DNA of 64,000 nucleotides from Deltaproteobacteria bacterium (lineage in GTDB: Bacteria; Desulfobacterota; Desulfomonilia; UBA1062): contig JAHDKO010000029.1 of assembly GCA_018436855.1 (NCBI GenBank), positions 77,157 through 141,156 on the forward strand, written 5' to 3'. Position numbers and translations under genes: made by a program. Numbering within the stretch: the stretch's first letter is position 1; each line of letters starts with the position of its first letter. The notes beneath the pieces were generated by a model that worked only from the letters and a program-made list of their open reading frames with translations, was not told where the DNA came from and made no database searches. Of the stretch, positions 30,601-35,671 are shown piece by piece.

Positions 30601-31635
30601 CGTGGGGGTTGCCGTGATATCCACCGTGGGAAGGGGGAGCACATTCACGGTTACGCTGTCGGATGCCGTGCCGCCGGGTCCGCTGACCGTAATGGTATAG
30701 GTGGTGGTAATAACAGGTGAAACGCCCTCCTCGCCGGTCGGGTCAACGGGCCCCACGCCGTTGTCGATGCTCGCGCTCGTGGCGTTCTCCGAGGTCCACG
30801 ACAATGTGACGGGGACAGGGTATCCTTCCACCACAGAGTCGGAAGACGCGCTGAGCGTAACCGTGGGTGCCGGAGTGTTCACGGTCACGGTCACGCTGTC
30901 GGTGATCGTGCCGCCGGGTCCGTTCGCCGTGATCCGATAGGTGGTGGTGGCTGCGGGTCTTTCCGTTCTCGATCCGGATTCCTCCACGATCCCGATGCCC
31001 TGATCGATGCTCACGCTCGTTGCATTCTCGGTTTCCCATGAAAGGGTCACGTCCTGGCCCGCATCGATGGTGCCGGGAGTTGCGGAGATCTCTGCCGTGG
31101 GTGCCGCCAGGTTGACCTCTATGGCGCAGACGGATGCGTCATGCGCCCCATAGAAAGTGATGTTCAGCTCGCCGTCCTCCACACCCACTGAAGGTATGGT
31201 CACGGTATGGGCCCTGAATTTGCCATCAGCCTCGTTCAGGATATCGATATCCTGGAGGCTGTACTCTCCGTGCTCGATGTCTACATCGAAAATCTGATCG
31301 CCCGCGTTGTCGTAGTACAGCTCGGCAAAGTGGAGGGTGATGTCGTAGATCCCGTCGTCTATGGGGATGCTGTAGGAAAACTCGCTCCCGAAGCCGTAGC
31401 GCTGGGTCTGGTAGAGGGGGTCGTCGCCCGTGTTCACGATATCCTGAGTTGCGGTATAGGTGCTGCCTCCGGTGAAATGGACATCGGCCAGGTACGAGGT
31501 GCCGTCGGATGCTGTGTATGCGGCACCGCCTGCATTGACGGCTACCACCGCAGCATGGGCGCTGGTCATCAGAAAAGCGATGAAAAGTACAAATGCAACA
31601 GTGGATAAAAAGAATCTTTTCCAGGTTACGTCCAT
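18688..31635 (-). CDS. Giant secreted protein: 2 malectin-like domains, 47 Ig/PKD-like repeats, beta-propeller
   Basis: A 4315-residue protein filling a fifth of the window. The ATG at 31635 has a Shine-Dalgarno-like G-run and starts a Sec signal peptide cut after AHA (residue 28); an earlier ATG at 31737 would bury that signal. Order: malectin-like domain (about 30-176, 'VNAGGAAYTASDGT...CAIEV'); 7 repeats; second malectin-like domain (29025-29469); 40 repeats; a C-terminal seven-blade-type YVTN/NHL propeller of about 330 residues with 'ITPDGSTVYVS' blades. Each repeat is about 77 residues with the pattern LSWTSTNA..VSIDQGIG.V...G...V.P..TTTYTITA. Malectin-like and propeller modules usually bind carbohydrate or protein, so an adhesin or matrix role is the inference. 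There is no lipobox, C-terminal anchor or RTX motif, so secretion beyond the periplasm is unexplained. Confidence 0.85.
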   Translation of the reverse strand: MDVTWKRFFLSTVAFVLFIAFLMTSAHAAVVAVNAGGAAYTASDGTSYLADVHFTGGSTYTATQDIVNTGDDPLYQTQRYGFGSEFSYSIPIDDGIYDITLHFAELYYDNAGDQIFDVDIEHGEYSLQDIDILNEADGKFRAHTVTIPSVGVEDGELNITFYGAHDASVCAIEVNLAAPTAEISATPGTIDAGQDVTLSWETENATSVSIDQGIGIVEESGSRTERPAATTTYRITANGPGGTITDSVTVTVNTPAPTVTLSASSDSVVEGYPVPVTLSWTSENATSASIDNGVGPVDPTGEEGVSPVITTTYTITVSGPGGTASDSVTVNVLPLPTVDITATPTNVSQEGSTTLSWTSSNADTLILSPGDLSVPVNGTYDDDPVVTTTYTITATNAYGSRKDSVTVMVGEPPIIKSFTANPLSIVRGSSTTMTWDTEGADSVTIDGVGTVSPDGTMTVTPLVDTTYTLSASNQSSDEPPVTASVTITVSDPSTASISANPSTITEGEETTLTWDSTNADTASIEPFVGAVPIRGDETVSPAQTTTYTLTVNGPGGEATHSTTVTVYHQPTVSMTADDEHIAAGGSTTLEWTSTDADSASIDQSIGIVGVNGSVAVSPLVTTAYTITVIGPGGTAIDTATVNVHPLPTVSITSDLTTIDQGGSAVLSWTSTNAATATISSGIGHVDLIGTMTVSPLVTTTYTIRVEGLGGTASDSVTVSLSSQMAVAINCGGGAYTALDGTRYVADTYYTGGNVYSTSHAIAGTSDDTIYQSQRYGYGSDFSYAVPLANWNYDITFRFSEMYYNYAGEQVFSIIAEGEQIVADLDILSQAAKYAAYDVTVSSVAVSDGVLNLAFSGLNDAAVCAIEVTPTPPAATLTASINPITEGTSTILSWTSMDATVASLDQGIGTVPLSGTISVSPVVTTTYTLTVDGPGGFSTVSTTVTVNNLPTADITVSPDEITDNGLVFATLSWTTTNADTASIDNGVGEVAVNGTAEVSPTITTTYTLTATNPYGSRSDSVTVIVNNLPVINMFTASPNPITEGFSTTLSWTTTNAVSVNIENAGGSQSTSGSCVVSPTEQTTYTLTAINGYGERSESVTVSVDSLPSVDISASQSTILEGTATTLSWTSFDTDTLTIEPDIGVPLTPNTSESVSISPTRTTEYRITAENGYGSRSDSVIVTVNNLPAISSFIASSSSIIEGQSANLSWSVAGSDSVSINQGVGIVDLTGTREVFPVITTTYTLTAVNIYGTSTANVSIVVNQLPTVSISSVPNAISEGEYCTLYWSTSNATTAEIDEGIGVVTPNVMGNRDNVGPVVTTTYTLTAGNASGTRTASTTVTVYSDPVIGSFIADSNAIVEGSPAMLTWSTTHADSASIDNGVGAVAVNGSVTVTPAVTTTYTLTISNRYGSASESQTITVNHLPLVSLSVQPGTIARGESATLSWTTSNAETVSIDNGVGAQTPNTAGTYTVSPELTTTYTITAGNEFGERTAEVTVNVNTPPTLSISADSSVICQGDSAILTWNSTDADTVSIDQGIGTVSQSGSMPVSPTTDTSYTITATNESGTSTAGVSITVTSAPTAQITADEVSIKSGESVTLTWSTNGATNASIMPDIGEVDLNGLREVSLTEDTTFTISAYGCGESSDSIFIRVYDQPTVTISASPDTITQGQSSTLSWTTKDATSVSIDQGIGEVEENGDISVSPQGTTTYTITVEGPAGQGTDSVTLNVNTPPVIDTFTASPTRIAQGGSSTLTWTTTNATSASIDPITEEIGVSGSIDVSPSVTTAYTLDALNSYGLTTAVFTVVVGDDAPVINAFTTDTEYVVSGNSCTLSWSVSGAETDGVSIDPGIGSVGEIGSMAVTPSAGINVYTLSATNGASITEATVTIHAGITPEVSISASPNPVGQGGDTTLSWGSAGASTLTITPNIGPVDAEGSMVVSPESDITYTITGTNPYGTGIANVTIDVIPLPVIDSFTASPDSVPSGGSTELSWATTGADSVSIDQVGAVALTGTQPVTPGVTTTYTLTATNSSGSVTREITVVVNDLPTVSITADLTTLTEGETSILSWNCSNADIVTIDRGIGIVASSGSQAVTPSVTTTYTITATNAFGSRTDSVTVSVNTLPQVSIWALPDMITGGQPATLSWSSSGADIVEIDNGLGIQTPNSSGSQIVEPTTTTTYTITATNTFGIRTAGVTVTVGTPPTVSLSASLPTITQGQSTTLFWSSTGSANVSIDQGIGNVTASGSLDVSPLVTTEYTILAASAFGTAQQSLIVAVNNLPMVSIAAMPGAINSGDSCQLTWTSINADMVSIDPGIGPVAPNSQGSQSVSPSVTTKYTITASNVFGSQFQEVTVDVNVLPTVSIEASLVEINEGEQTILSWSSTNADTVSIDQGIGLVDTSGTMNVAPAVTTTYTINAANAYGSDTAGITVTVGNYPTITFSVSPATITEGESADLAWSCPGASEVSIEPGIGPVDPVGAQSVKPSETTTYMITATNSVGTRTADVILAVNRVPIASISADATNIIQGQPSTLFWSTMYAETTSINQGIGAVDHNGSRIVEPNVTTTYTIFAANAYGTRSESVTITVNEQPMPTVSISAEPDMILNPGEVRLIWSSTNADSVEIDQGIGPVTPVEEGSLEIPVNETTTYTITATNDYGSATDFVTVAVGQLPGVSISATRSPITQGESTTLIWESVGATACSIDQEIGVVDLSGNTDVSPSVTTTYTITATNESGPSTASVTVEVNQLPVIDTFTADTLSINQGQEATLSWTTTNADSASIDRGVGTVSPNGSVMVSPTLTTTYTLTATNAYGSDTALLTITVTQLPTASITANPAQIETGGSTVLSWTSSNATSVTIEPAIGMDPVPLSGSATVWLEGTTSYTITATNANGLVTDSVTVITGDVPMVDITATPEFISQGSSSTLSWTAANADTVSIDQGIGTVAATGTQNVTPAATTTYTVTASNAFGTVHASATVSVSRVPTVSMSASSDTITQGQTTTLSWTTTDADTVSIDQDIGAVGVSGYQPVSPSVTTTYTITATNAGGFDTDSVTINVNELPAITFSASASSIIEGATSTLSWTATNAESVSINQGIGPVALSGTRDVSPSATTTYAITASNAYGSVSEELTVTVTRVPTVVLKADCENILTGEPVTLSWTSTHAESASIDQGIGAVDTNGSFYIGSIGTDTIYTITVSGPGGTATDSVTIHTNDSIAVNLTASPEQIIAGEKTVLFWQSSGADSVSIDNTIGNVYPVNQGYVTVSPSATTTYTITAVNGSTTISETATVTVAQAPAVNIAASPAQIDQGQTATLTWSSAHAATAVIGQGVGEVPVNGSTTVSPFVTTTYTITVDGPGGTATAGTTVTVSTPPVVSITATPGSIAPGGSANLAWTSQGATSVSIDQNIGAVSASGNRAVTPTVTTTYTITATNEFGDTTDSVTVIVHPQPTVSISASPTAVIQGESTTLTWTSANAASASINCGVGSVDVNGSMSVSPAATTTYTLTVTGPGGTAASSVTVEVNQLPSVNLSASPTNVASGGSTTLTWSTANTLSVEIDQGIGAVALSGSRSITPEITTTYTITAANAHGDTTDTVTVMVEEAPTVDLSALSTSIPVGGATTLSWSSSGADTVSLNQGIGSVALEGTRSVTPGITTPYVVTAVNAYGTATDSVTITVSPLPTVNISASPTALDVGQASTLSWTSTNSASAAIDQGIGPVATNGSMTVAPLVTTTYTITTTGSGGTAQDNVTVAVNQAPAVNLSATPTAINPGGSATLSWTSTNATSASIDQTIGTVSVNGSSTVMPTVTTTYTITVSGPGGTATDSVTISVSDLPSVSISATPNPIDLSESTVLTWSSANAISVRIDQGIGPVATSGSLTVYPTSTRTYTITAEGPGGTVSSSVIIIVNQPPEVSLTAEPDRVIKGDPVTLTWTSLNTDSVSIDPEPGVVALNGSHEVYPQIPTLYTITATAAWDILPTTAGVFVGVVPRKAAYIPLIVDPGYKYSLGVMDLEIPAITYTIDSVGKKPFGVVPHPSLDYLYVACLEDTTIEKIDVFTGERLAVIGVVDLPRDIAITPDGSTVYVSLHNPGHTGDVAVIDTATDTLITTIEVINDAKALAISPDGSLLYVSSVYFTGSTDKNFYVSVVDTSTNTVIDTVVTSPYKPFDLEVSPDGSRVYMANLVEGLSYIVTGTNTLVDPVAMGESLEFMRLTVSPDGSRVYVAASDHRASQAVILVVDATATPKPRVTGYVPITEQEQSMDIKGMDIHPTASELYAIYDDSHNLGLPDFYVIDTTSNTIVDSLITGYHDDIYGDLLIIRP
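19690..29024 (-). repeat. Second repeat array of the giant gene, about 40 units of 231-237 bp
   Basis: By reading the translation I count 40 consecutive Ig/PKD-like units here. The DNA period is close to 233 bp (9335 bp / 40). Units are clearly diverged from each other, but segments such as the codons for SIDQGIG and TTTYTITA recur nearly unchanged. Because of the period, other frames show regularly spaced spurious open frames. Confidence 0.85.
29470..31104 (-). repeat. First repeat array of the giant gene, 7 units of about 234 bp
   Basis: Seven Ig/PKD-like units lie between the two malectin-like domains. Several end in GPGGTA-type turns, whereas many units in the long array end in NAYGS/NAFGT turns, so two repeat subtypes coexist. 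Confidence 0.8.
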
Positions 31636-31817
31636 GGAAGACCCCCCTAAGCCTTTGTGTCTGAAATCATTGACGGAAAACCGGGAAGAGAAATATGGAG
31701 AAAATATAGTGAGAAATGCGTATTCGTACTCCTCCAACTCATGACTGAAACTATCCCCCCACAGCCTGATCAGATATCACAGCCTCACTGAAAATCCTGA
31801 TTAAGACTACAAAACTT

Positions 31818-31833
31818 TGCATGATTTGTACCA
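31818..31833 (-). promoter_or_regulatory. Sigma-54-like -24/-12 promoter of the giant gene
   Basis: On the minus strand TGGTAC, 5 bases, ATGCA matches the TGGCAC-N5-TTGCW consensus at all positions but two, and keeps the critical GG (-24) and GC (-12). The leader would be about 170 nt. No enhancer-binding protein gene is adjacent. Confidence 0.45.
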
Positions 31834-31835
31834 CG

Positions 31836-31847
31836 CGGAATATTCCG
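31836..31847. promoter_or_regulatory. Perfect 12-bp palindrome CGGAATATTCCG
   Basis: The palindrome sits directly upstream (minus-strand sense) of the -24 element of the giant gene. It could be a regulator site, but no cognate regulator is known. Confidence 0.3.
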
Positions 31848-32053
31848 TATTTTACAAGGCATATTCACACCTTATAAAATATACCCTTATCACATCACGT
31901 TATCTCGGGAGTGTGTGAGAAAATTATTTCATTAAAAAATGAAAAAAAGGTTATACAGGATCGTCACAGATCCATTGGCCGGACCCTCATGGGGGAATTC
32001 GAGGCAATAGGGAATGAATCATCATGCAGGACAGTGCTTTCCCCCCTGGATCT

Positions 32054-32082
32054 TTGACAAGGCGGGATAAGGGCCGTATACT
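32054..32082 (+). promoter_or_regulatory. Consensus sigma-70 promoter of the M48 peptidase gene
   Basis: TTGACA, a 17-bp spacer and TATACT; a second TATACT follows immediately at 32083-32088. This is one of the strongest promoter matches in the window. Confidence 0.7.
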
Positions 32083-32186
32083 TATACTGTGCCGCCATCG
32101 GTATGATTGAAATGGAGAGAAAAAGGGGGTAAAGGGTCTGTATGACGAGACGAATCTTGCATCACACTCCCGGAGGATACAAGGAG

Positions 32187-32972
32187 ATGAAACACGTATC
32201 GAGCATGGTCCGATATCTCGTGATATCCCTGACCGTCACGCTTCTTGCAGCCGGATGCGCCACTGCGCCGGTGACCGGCAGATCTCAGCTGCTGCTCGTG
32301 CCCGAGCAGCAGGAAATGGCCCTGGGGCTCGAGGCCTACCAGCAGATCCTGGCAGAAGAACAGGTATCGCAGGACCCCCAGATAAACGCCTTGGTGAAGC
32401 GGGTGGGCTCCCGGATAGCTGCGGTCTCCGACCAGCCGGATTACAACTGGGAGTTCACGGCGATACAAGACGACGAAACAGCCAACGCCTTTGCCCTTCC
32501 CGGAGGCAAGGTCGCGATATACACCGGCCTTCTGCCCTATACAAAGACCGAAGCAGGGCTGGCATTCGTCATGGCCCATGAGGTCGGCCACGCCATCGCC
32601 CGCCACGGCGGTGAGCGGATGAGCCAGCAGCTGCTCCTGCAGCTCGGCCAGCAGGGCCTCAATGCGGCAATTGCCAACAGAAGCCCGACAGCGATCCAGG
32701 CGCTGAACCTGGGCTATGGGATCGCCGGCACGGTGGGGGTCGTGCTGCCCTTCAGCCGGAGGCAGGAGTACGAGGCCGATCAGATCGGGCTGGTCCTCAT
32801 GGCCAAGGCAGGGTACGATCCGAGAGAGGCCCCGGGGTTTTTCCAGCGGATGATGAGCGCATCCGGCAAGCCGTCGCCGCCGGAGTTCCTCTCCACCCAC
32901 CCTGCAGATCAGGCCCGGATCGAGGCCATCAAAAAGATGATCCCCGAGGCCATGCAGTATTACCGGAAATAG
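32187..32972 (+). CDS. M48-family zinc metallopeptidase, periplasmic lipoprotein (LoiP/YcaL-like)
   Basis: Envelope quality-control protease. The 261-residue form starts at ATG 32187 with a GGAGG ten bases upstream; an ATG at 32142 is possible but would lengthen the signal. The signal ends LLAAGC. The zinc site is HEVGH (MAHEVGHAIARH), the third ligand Glu lies in the 'QEYEADQIGL' helix, and a conserved 'LSTHPADQARI' segment closes the domain. The DUF-like region between contains 'NAFALPGGKVAIYTGLL', typical of M48C/YggG-type peptidases. It probably degrades misfolded outer-membrane proteins; there is no chaperone or TPR domain. It stands alone between regulators. Confidence 0.95.
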   Translation: MKHVSSMVRYLVISLTVTLLAAGCATAPVTGRSQLLLVPEQQEMALGLEAYQQILAEEQVSQDPQINALVKRVGSRIAAVSDQPDYNWEFTAIQDDETANAFALPGGKVAIYTGLLPYTKTEAGLAFVMAHEVGHAIARHGGERMSQQLLLQLGQQGLNAAIANRSPTAIQALNLGYGIAGTVGVVLPFSRRQEYEADQIGLVLMAKAGYDPREAPGFFQRMMSASGKPSPPEFLSTHPADQARIEAIKKMIPEAMQYYRK

Positions 32973-33060
32973 CACCTCTCCCGGCGAAAACGGCTGCCGG
33001 CCGGATCCATCCCCCAGGTGGCATGGCGGATTTCCGGAGCAAAACCTTTTTATCTCTCCT

Positions 33061-33089
33061 TTGACAAAAAGCAGTGCGATGAGTTATAG
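33061..33089 (+). promoter_or_regulatory. Promoter of the merR gene
   Basis: TTGACA, 17 bp, TTATAG; a second TTATAG occurs at 33097-33102, overlapping the operator-like motif. Confidence 0.6.
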
Positions 33090-33099
33090 AGAGAGCTTA

Positions 33100-33122
33100 T
33101 AGTTTCACTTTACGCTTAAAAG
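33100..33122 (+). promoter_or_regulatory. Heptad-repeat motif, copy A (putative MerR-regulator site)
   Basis: The site reads TAGTTTCACTTTACGCTTAA followed by AAG. It shares 17 of 23 positions with copy B (37248) and 16 of 23 with copy C (39822). The common core is AGTTT-N-ACTTTA-NN-CTT, i.e. GTTT/CTTT/CTT blocks with a 7-bp period. It lies between the promoter and the merR Shine-Dalgarno, as expected for autoregulation. Confidence 0.55.
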
Positions 33123-33131
33123 GAGCTTCAG

Positions 33132-33827
33132 ATGGAAATAAAAATCGGTGAGATCGCAAAGAGAAGCGGTGTCCCGCCGTCTACCATCCGCTACTATGTG
33201 AGGCAGGGCCTGCTGCCCGAGCCCACCAAGGTCAACAAGAGCATGGCGTATTACGACGAAAGGTGTGTGGAGAGGATTCAGGCCATCCGGCATCTGCAGG
33301 AGACAAAATATTTTCCCCTCTCGGTCATCCGGAACATCCTGAGGAGGATGGATAAGGGCTTGAGCCTCGAAGAAGCCGAAGCCATCGAAGACGCCGTGTT
33401 CGGCGCGTCGTCGTCAGAGGCCGGCAATGTCATGGTCGAAAAGAGCGGGTTCCTCGAGCAGACCGGGCTTACCGATGAGCAGCTCCAGCTGGCGCAGAAA
33501 ACCGGCCTGCTGATGCCTTATATGCAGGAAAAGGGCAAGGTGCTCTATGACCAGGAGGATATCCGCTTTGCGCGCGATATCCTCAAACGGATCATGGACT
33601 TCGGGCTGGATATCAGGAAGCTGGATTTCTATGTCCAGCTCGGCAATGAGATCATCGACCATGAGATCAGGCTGCGGCGGGATGCCGTGCACGGCACGTC
33701 CGCCAAGGAGAATATCCGCATCACCACCGAGATTGCGCGGGTTGCGGAGTTCCTGAGAGGCTATATTCTCAAGCGCCTCTTCCAGAGGAGGATTCAGAGC
33801 ACTATTCAGAAAAGCCTGCAGAAGTGA
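33132..33827 (+). CDS. MerR-family transcriptional regulator
   Basis: 231-residue regulator with the N-terminal MerR winged helix (IGEIAKRSGVPPSTIRYYV, residues 5-23, then 'GLLPEPTK...YYDERCVERI'). The C-terminal part is longer than in metal-sensing MerR proteins, has no CxxC or other metal-binding cysteines, and contains a second segment that resembles a partly repeated HTH ('QTGLTDEQLQLAQKTGLLMP'). Metal sensing is therefore unlikely; MerR proteins of this size often regulate acyl-CoA or fatty-acid metabolism. A good Shine-Dalgarno (AAAGGAG) fixes the ATG. The shared upstream motif suggests it controls itself and the two nitronate-monooxygenase-like genes at 37.3 and 39.8 kb. Confidence 0.9.
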   Translation: MEIKIGEIAKRSGVPPSTIRYYVRQGLLPEPTKVNKSMAYYDERCVERIQAIRHLQETKYFPLSVIRNILRRMDKGLSLEEAEAIEDAVFGASSSEAGNVMVEKSGFLEQTGLTDEQLQLAQKTGLLMPYMQEKGKVLYDQEDIRFARDILKRIMDFGLDIRKLDFYVQLGNEIIDHEIRLRRDAVHGTSAKENIRITTEIARVAEFLRGYILKRLFQRRIQSTIQKSLQK

Positions 33828-34191
33828 CACGCCCTTCTCCGGTCAGGCCGGATACGCAGGGAAAGCAGGTTATCCCGGAATGATATTCCATTCTCCATCA
33901 TGATTGTGGAAATGTTTTTCCGTCCGTCTCGGTCCTGCCTGCGGGTTGCCGGGATAACATGCCGAATTTATGGTCGTTCACTTCCAGCACGATTTTTGCT
34001 ATGCTGTAACAGCGGGAATGCGGCCTGTTGGTCCGGCGGTCCTTTCTGAACCGGAGCGAGCGACGCAATTGGGCAAATGCTTCCGGATCTTACGTGAGCC
34101 GCGCGCAGGTAGCGGCCCGGGAGGAATCCGGTGCTCCACGGCCGGCGGCCGCCATGGGCGAATCCTTGTTCTGAAGCGTGAGGAGGATACA
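33828..34191. other. Intergenic region, 364 bp
   Basis: The region contains the sigma-54-like element at 33985-34000 and a GC-rich leader of about 180 nt with several possible stems. I compared the leader by eye with c-di-GMP and cobalamin riboswitch consensus cores and did not find a match. Confidence 0.5.
33985..34000 (+). promoter_or_regulatory. Sigma-54-like element upstream of the first PKD lipoprotein
   Basis: CAGCAC, GATTT, TTGCT fits the -24/-12 spacing; the -24 box is imperfect (AG instead of GG) while the -12 box is exact. Fourteen of 15 bases (GCACGATTTTTGCTA) recur upstream of the second PKD lipoprotein at 35448. A sigma-70 reading (TTCACT-17-TATGCT) is also possible. Confidence 0.4.
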
Positions 34192-35163
34192 GTGAAGAGG
34201 AACAGATCATTCCGGTCATACCTGGAAATGTTTTTTATCGCGGGCGTTGCCGGCCTTGTCTTCAGCTGCTCCAGCGGCGGAGGGTCGGGGGGATCCGAAG
34301 GGGAGCCGGAAGAGACCGTTTCCGCCCTCACGGCCTCGATAACCTCGCCTGCATACAAAACCGTTCAGACAGGGGCTGCCGTCACATTCATTGGCTCCGT
34401 GTCCGGGGGCGTTAAGCCCTACTCCTTTTACTGGGACTTCGACGGCGCTGCCGAACCGTCTATCCTTCAGAATCCCGGAGAGGTGATCTTCTCCGAGAAC
34501 CGCATCCATACCGTGACCTTCACGGTTCACGACAGTGCAAAACATATGGCCCGGGATTCCATGAGCATTACCGTCACCGCCGGGCAGCAGGACGATCAGA
34601 ACTTCTCCGCAAGCATCCTGTCCCCCTCTGACGACATCTCCGTGGAAATCGGGAAAAGCTGCGACTTCAAGGCAGCCGTGGCGGGCGGCACCGGGCCCTT
34701 CACCTTCAACTGGAACTTTGCGGGTGCAGCCCGTCCCGTCACCGCAGAGGGTGAGGCCCCTCCCGAGCAGACCATCACCTTCAACAAACCGGGAAGCTAC
34801 CAGGTCACCTTCAGCGCCTTAGATTCCCGGGACAACGCTGCGGACGCCGCGATCAAGGTCACGGTGGCGAATTATGTCGACACGCCGCCTGTGGCACAGT
34901 TCATTTCTCCCGAGAACGACACGGTAATCAGTTCCGGAGATTCCCTGGAATTCCAAATCAAGATGCTGGGCGGGAACGCGCCGTTCACCTTCGACCTCAG
35001 TTTTCCCGACGGGGTGGCCAGAAGCTACCATCTGGAAAACGCCGTCGAGCCACCCTGCCCTTCGGTCACCTTCAATAGAACAGGGACGCACGAGGTGGTC
35101 CTCACGGCCACGGACTGCGATGGTGAAACAGGCTCGGCATCAGTGATCGTGCGGGTGCAGTGA
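34192..35163 (+). CDS. Lipoprotein with three PKD-like domains
   Basis: 323-residue surface or periplasmic lipoprotein of unknown function. The frame is open upstream, but the GTG at 34192 has a perfect AGGAGG five bases before it and begins a lipoprotein signal (VKRNRSFRSYLEMFFIAGVA, then GLVFSC). A low-complexity GGGSGGSEGEPEE linker follows the Cys. Then come three PKD-like beta-sandwich units of about 95 residues, each with the pattern SP....V..G....F...V.GG..P..F.W.F and ending in a 'G.H.VTF.V.D' strand. PKD modules usually mediate protein or carbohydrate contacts. The next gene but one encodes a related protein. Confidence 0.75.
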   Translation: MKRNRSFRSYLEMFFIAGVAGLVFSCSSGGGSGGSEGEPEETVSALTASITSPAYKTVQTGAAVTFIGSVSGGVKPYSFYWDFDGAAEPSILQNPGEVIFSENRIHTVTFTVHDSAKHMARDSMSITVTAGQQDDQNFSASILSPSDDISVEIGKSCDFKAAVAGGTGPFTFNWNFAGAARPVTAEGEAPPEQTITFNKPGSYQVTFSALDSRDNAADAAIKVTVANYVDTPPVAQFISPENDTVISSGDSLEFQIKMLGGNAPFTFDLSFPDGVARSYHLENAVEPPCPSVTFNRTGTHEVVLTATDCDGETGSASVIVRVQ

Positions 35164-35191
35164 TCGCGCGGGTGCAATAATCGCGCAGGTG
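35141..35191 (+). repeat. 17-bp tandem repeat, three copies, across the stop codon
   Basis: CAGTGATCGTGCGGGTG is repeated twice more with 1 and 4 differences respectively, followed by a partial fourth copy. The first copy encodes the last residues of the lipoprotein and the second contains its stop codon. Confidence 0.8.
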
Positions 35192-35445
35192 CAGTGAGTT
35201 GTTGCGCCGGAGGCGGGTTTTCACCCCCCCGATCAGGCACAAAAGCACGCAGACGACCCTTTCTGAACGGTCTGCCGGTGGGGCCCCTCCCCGGATCCTC
35301 GCCTCGACAAACCGCACAGGGCCTGCCTCGGACAGGGCCTCGGATGGGCACTTCCCTTCCCTGGAGTTGGAAAGGATTTTCCATTTTTTTCAGCCCATGA
35401 CCGGCAGGATGCCGATAAGTGATTGATATATCGACGGTTGGCTCG

Positions 35446-35461
35446 TTGCATGATTTTTGCT
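35446..35461 (+). promoter_or_regulatory. Sigma-54-like element upstream of the second PKD lipoprotein
   Basis: TTGCAT, GATTT, TTGCT, nearly identical to the element in front of the first PKD lipoprotein. The -24 box is imperfect (TG rather than GG). Confidence 0.38.
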
Positions 35462-35480
35462 AATCATTATGAAATGATTA
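35461..35480. promoter_or_regulatory. Perfect inverted repeat TAATCATT-N4-AATGATTA
   Basis: The 8-bp arms are perfect and lie directly after the -12 element, where a bound protein would block transcription initiation. No regulator can be assigned. Confidence 0.35.
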
Positions 35481-35598
35481 TTTATTTTCTTATCCTGCCA
35501 CGGATGGACCGGATGGTGCAGGATGTTTTCCGTTAGGCGGGGGGTTGGTTATAAGTTGTACTGCATTTCATTGTCTTTGTTGCAGATATTTTATCCGT

Positions 35599-35634
35599 CC
35601 TTCTCCAGATAGGGCATATGGAGAAGGATTTTTT
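35599..35634 (+). terminator. Terminator-like hairpin in the leader of the second PKD lipoprotein
   Basis: A 9-bp perfect stem (CCTTCTCCA with TGGAGAAGG), an 11-base loop, then A and six T. It ends 37 bases before the lipoprotein start codon, so it lies between the putative promoter and the gene: either an attenuator or the end of a short upstream transcript. Confidence 0.6.
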
Positions 35635-35671
35635 CCTTTTTTATAATGACGGTCATGCGACAGGAGGGGGA

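Larger units (their letters stand above)
31636..32186. other. AT-rich divergent intergenic region, 551 bp
   Basis: This region is markedly more AT-rich than its surroundings. It holds a sigma-54-like element and a palindrome for the giant gene, a small AT hairpin at 31927-31944 (TTTCATT, loop AAAA, AATGAAA), and a consensus promoter for the M48 peptidase. Confidence 0.6.
35164..35671. other. Intergenic region, 508 bp
   Basis: GC-rich at the start and AT-rich from about 35420. It contains the end of the 17-bp repeat, a sigma-54-like element, an 8-bp inverted repeat and a terminator-like hairpin. An open frame begins at the ATG inside that hairpin (35618), but it has no ribosome site and I use the later start of the lipoprotein. 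Confidence 0.6.

Noticed and set aside
31636..31737. Longer giant-protein form starting at 31737
   Set aside because: It would place 34 polar residues before the signal peptide; the ATG at 31635 gives a normal Sec signal.
33828..34191. Possible c-di-GMP or cobalamin riboswitch in the leader of the first PKD lipoprotein
   Set aside because: It contains GGTAGCGG-like and GACGCAA-like pieces, but they are not in the order or pairing of the c-di-GMP-I core, and no B12 box is present.
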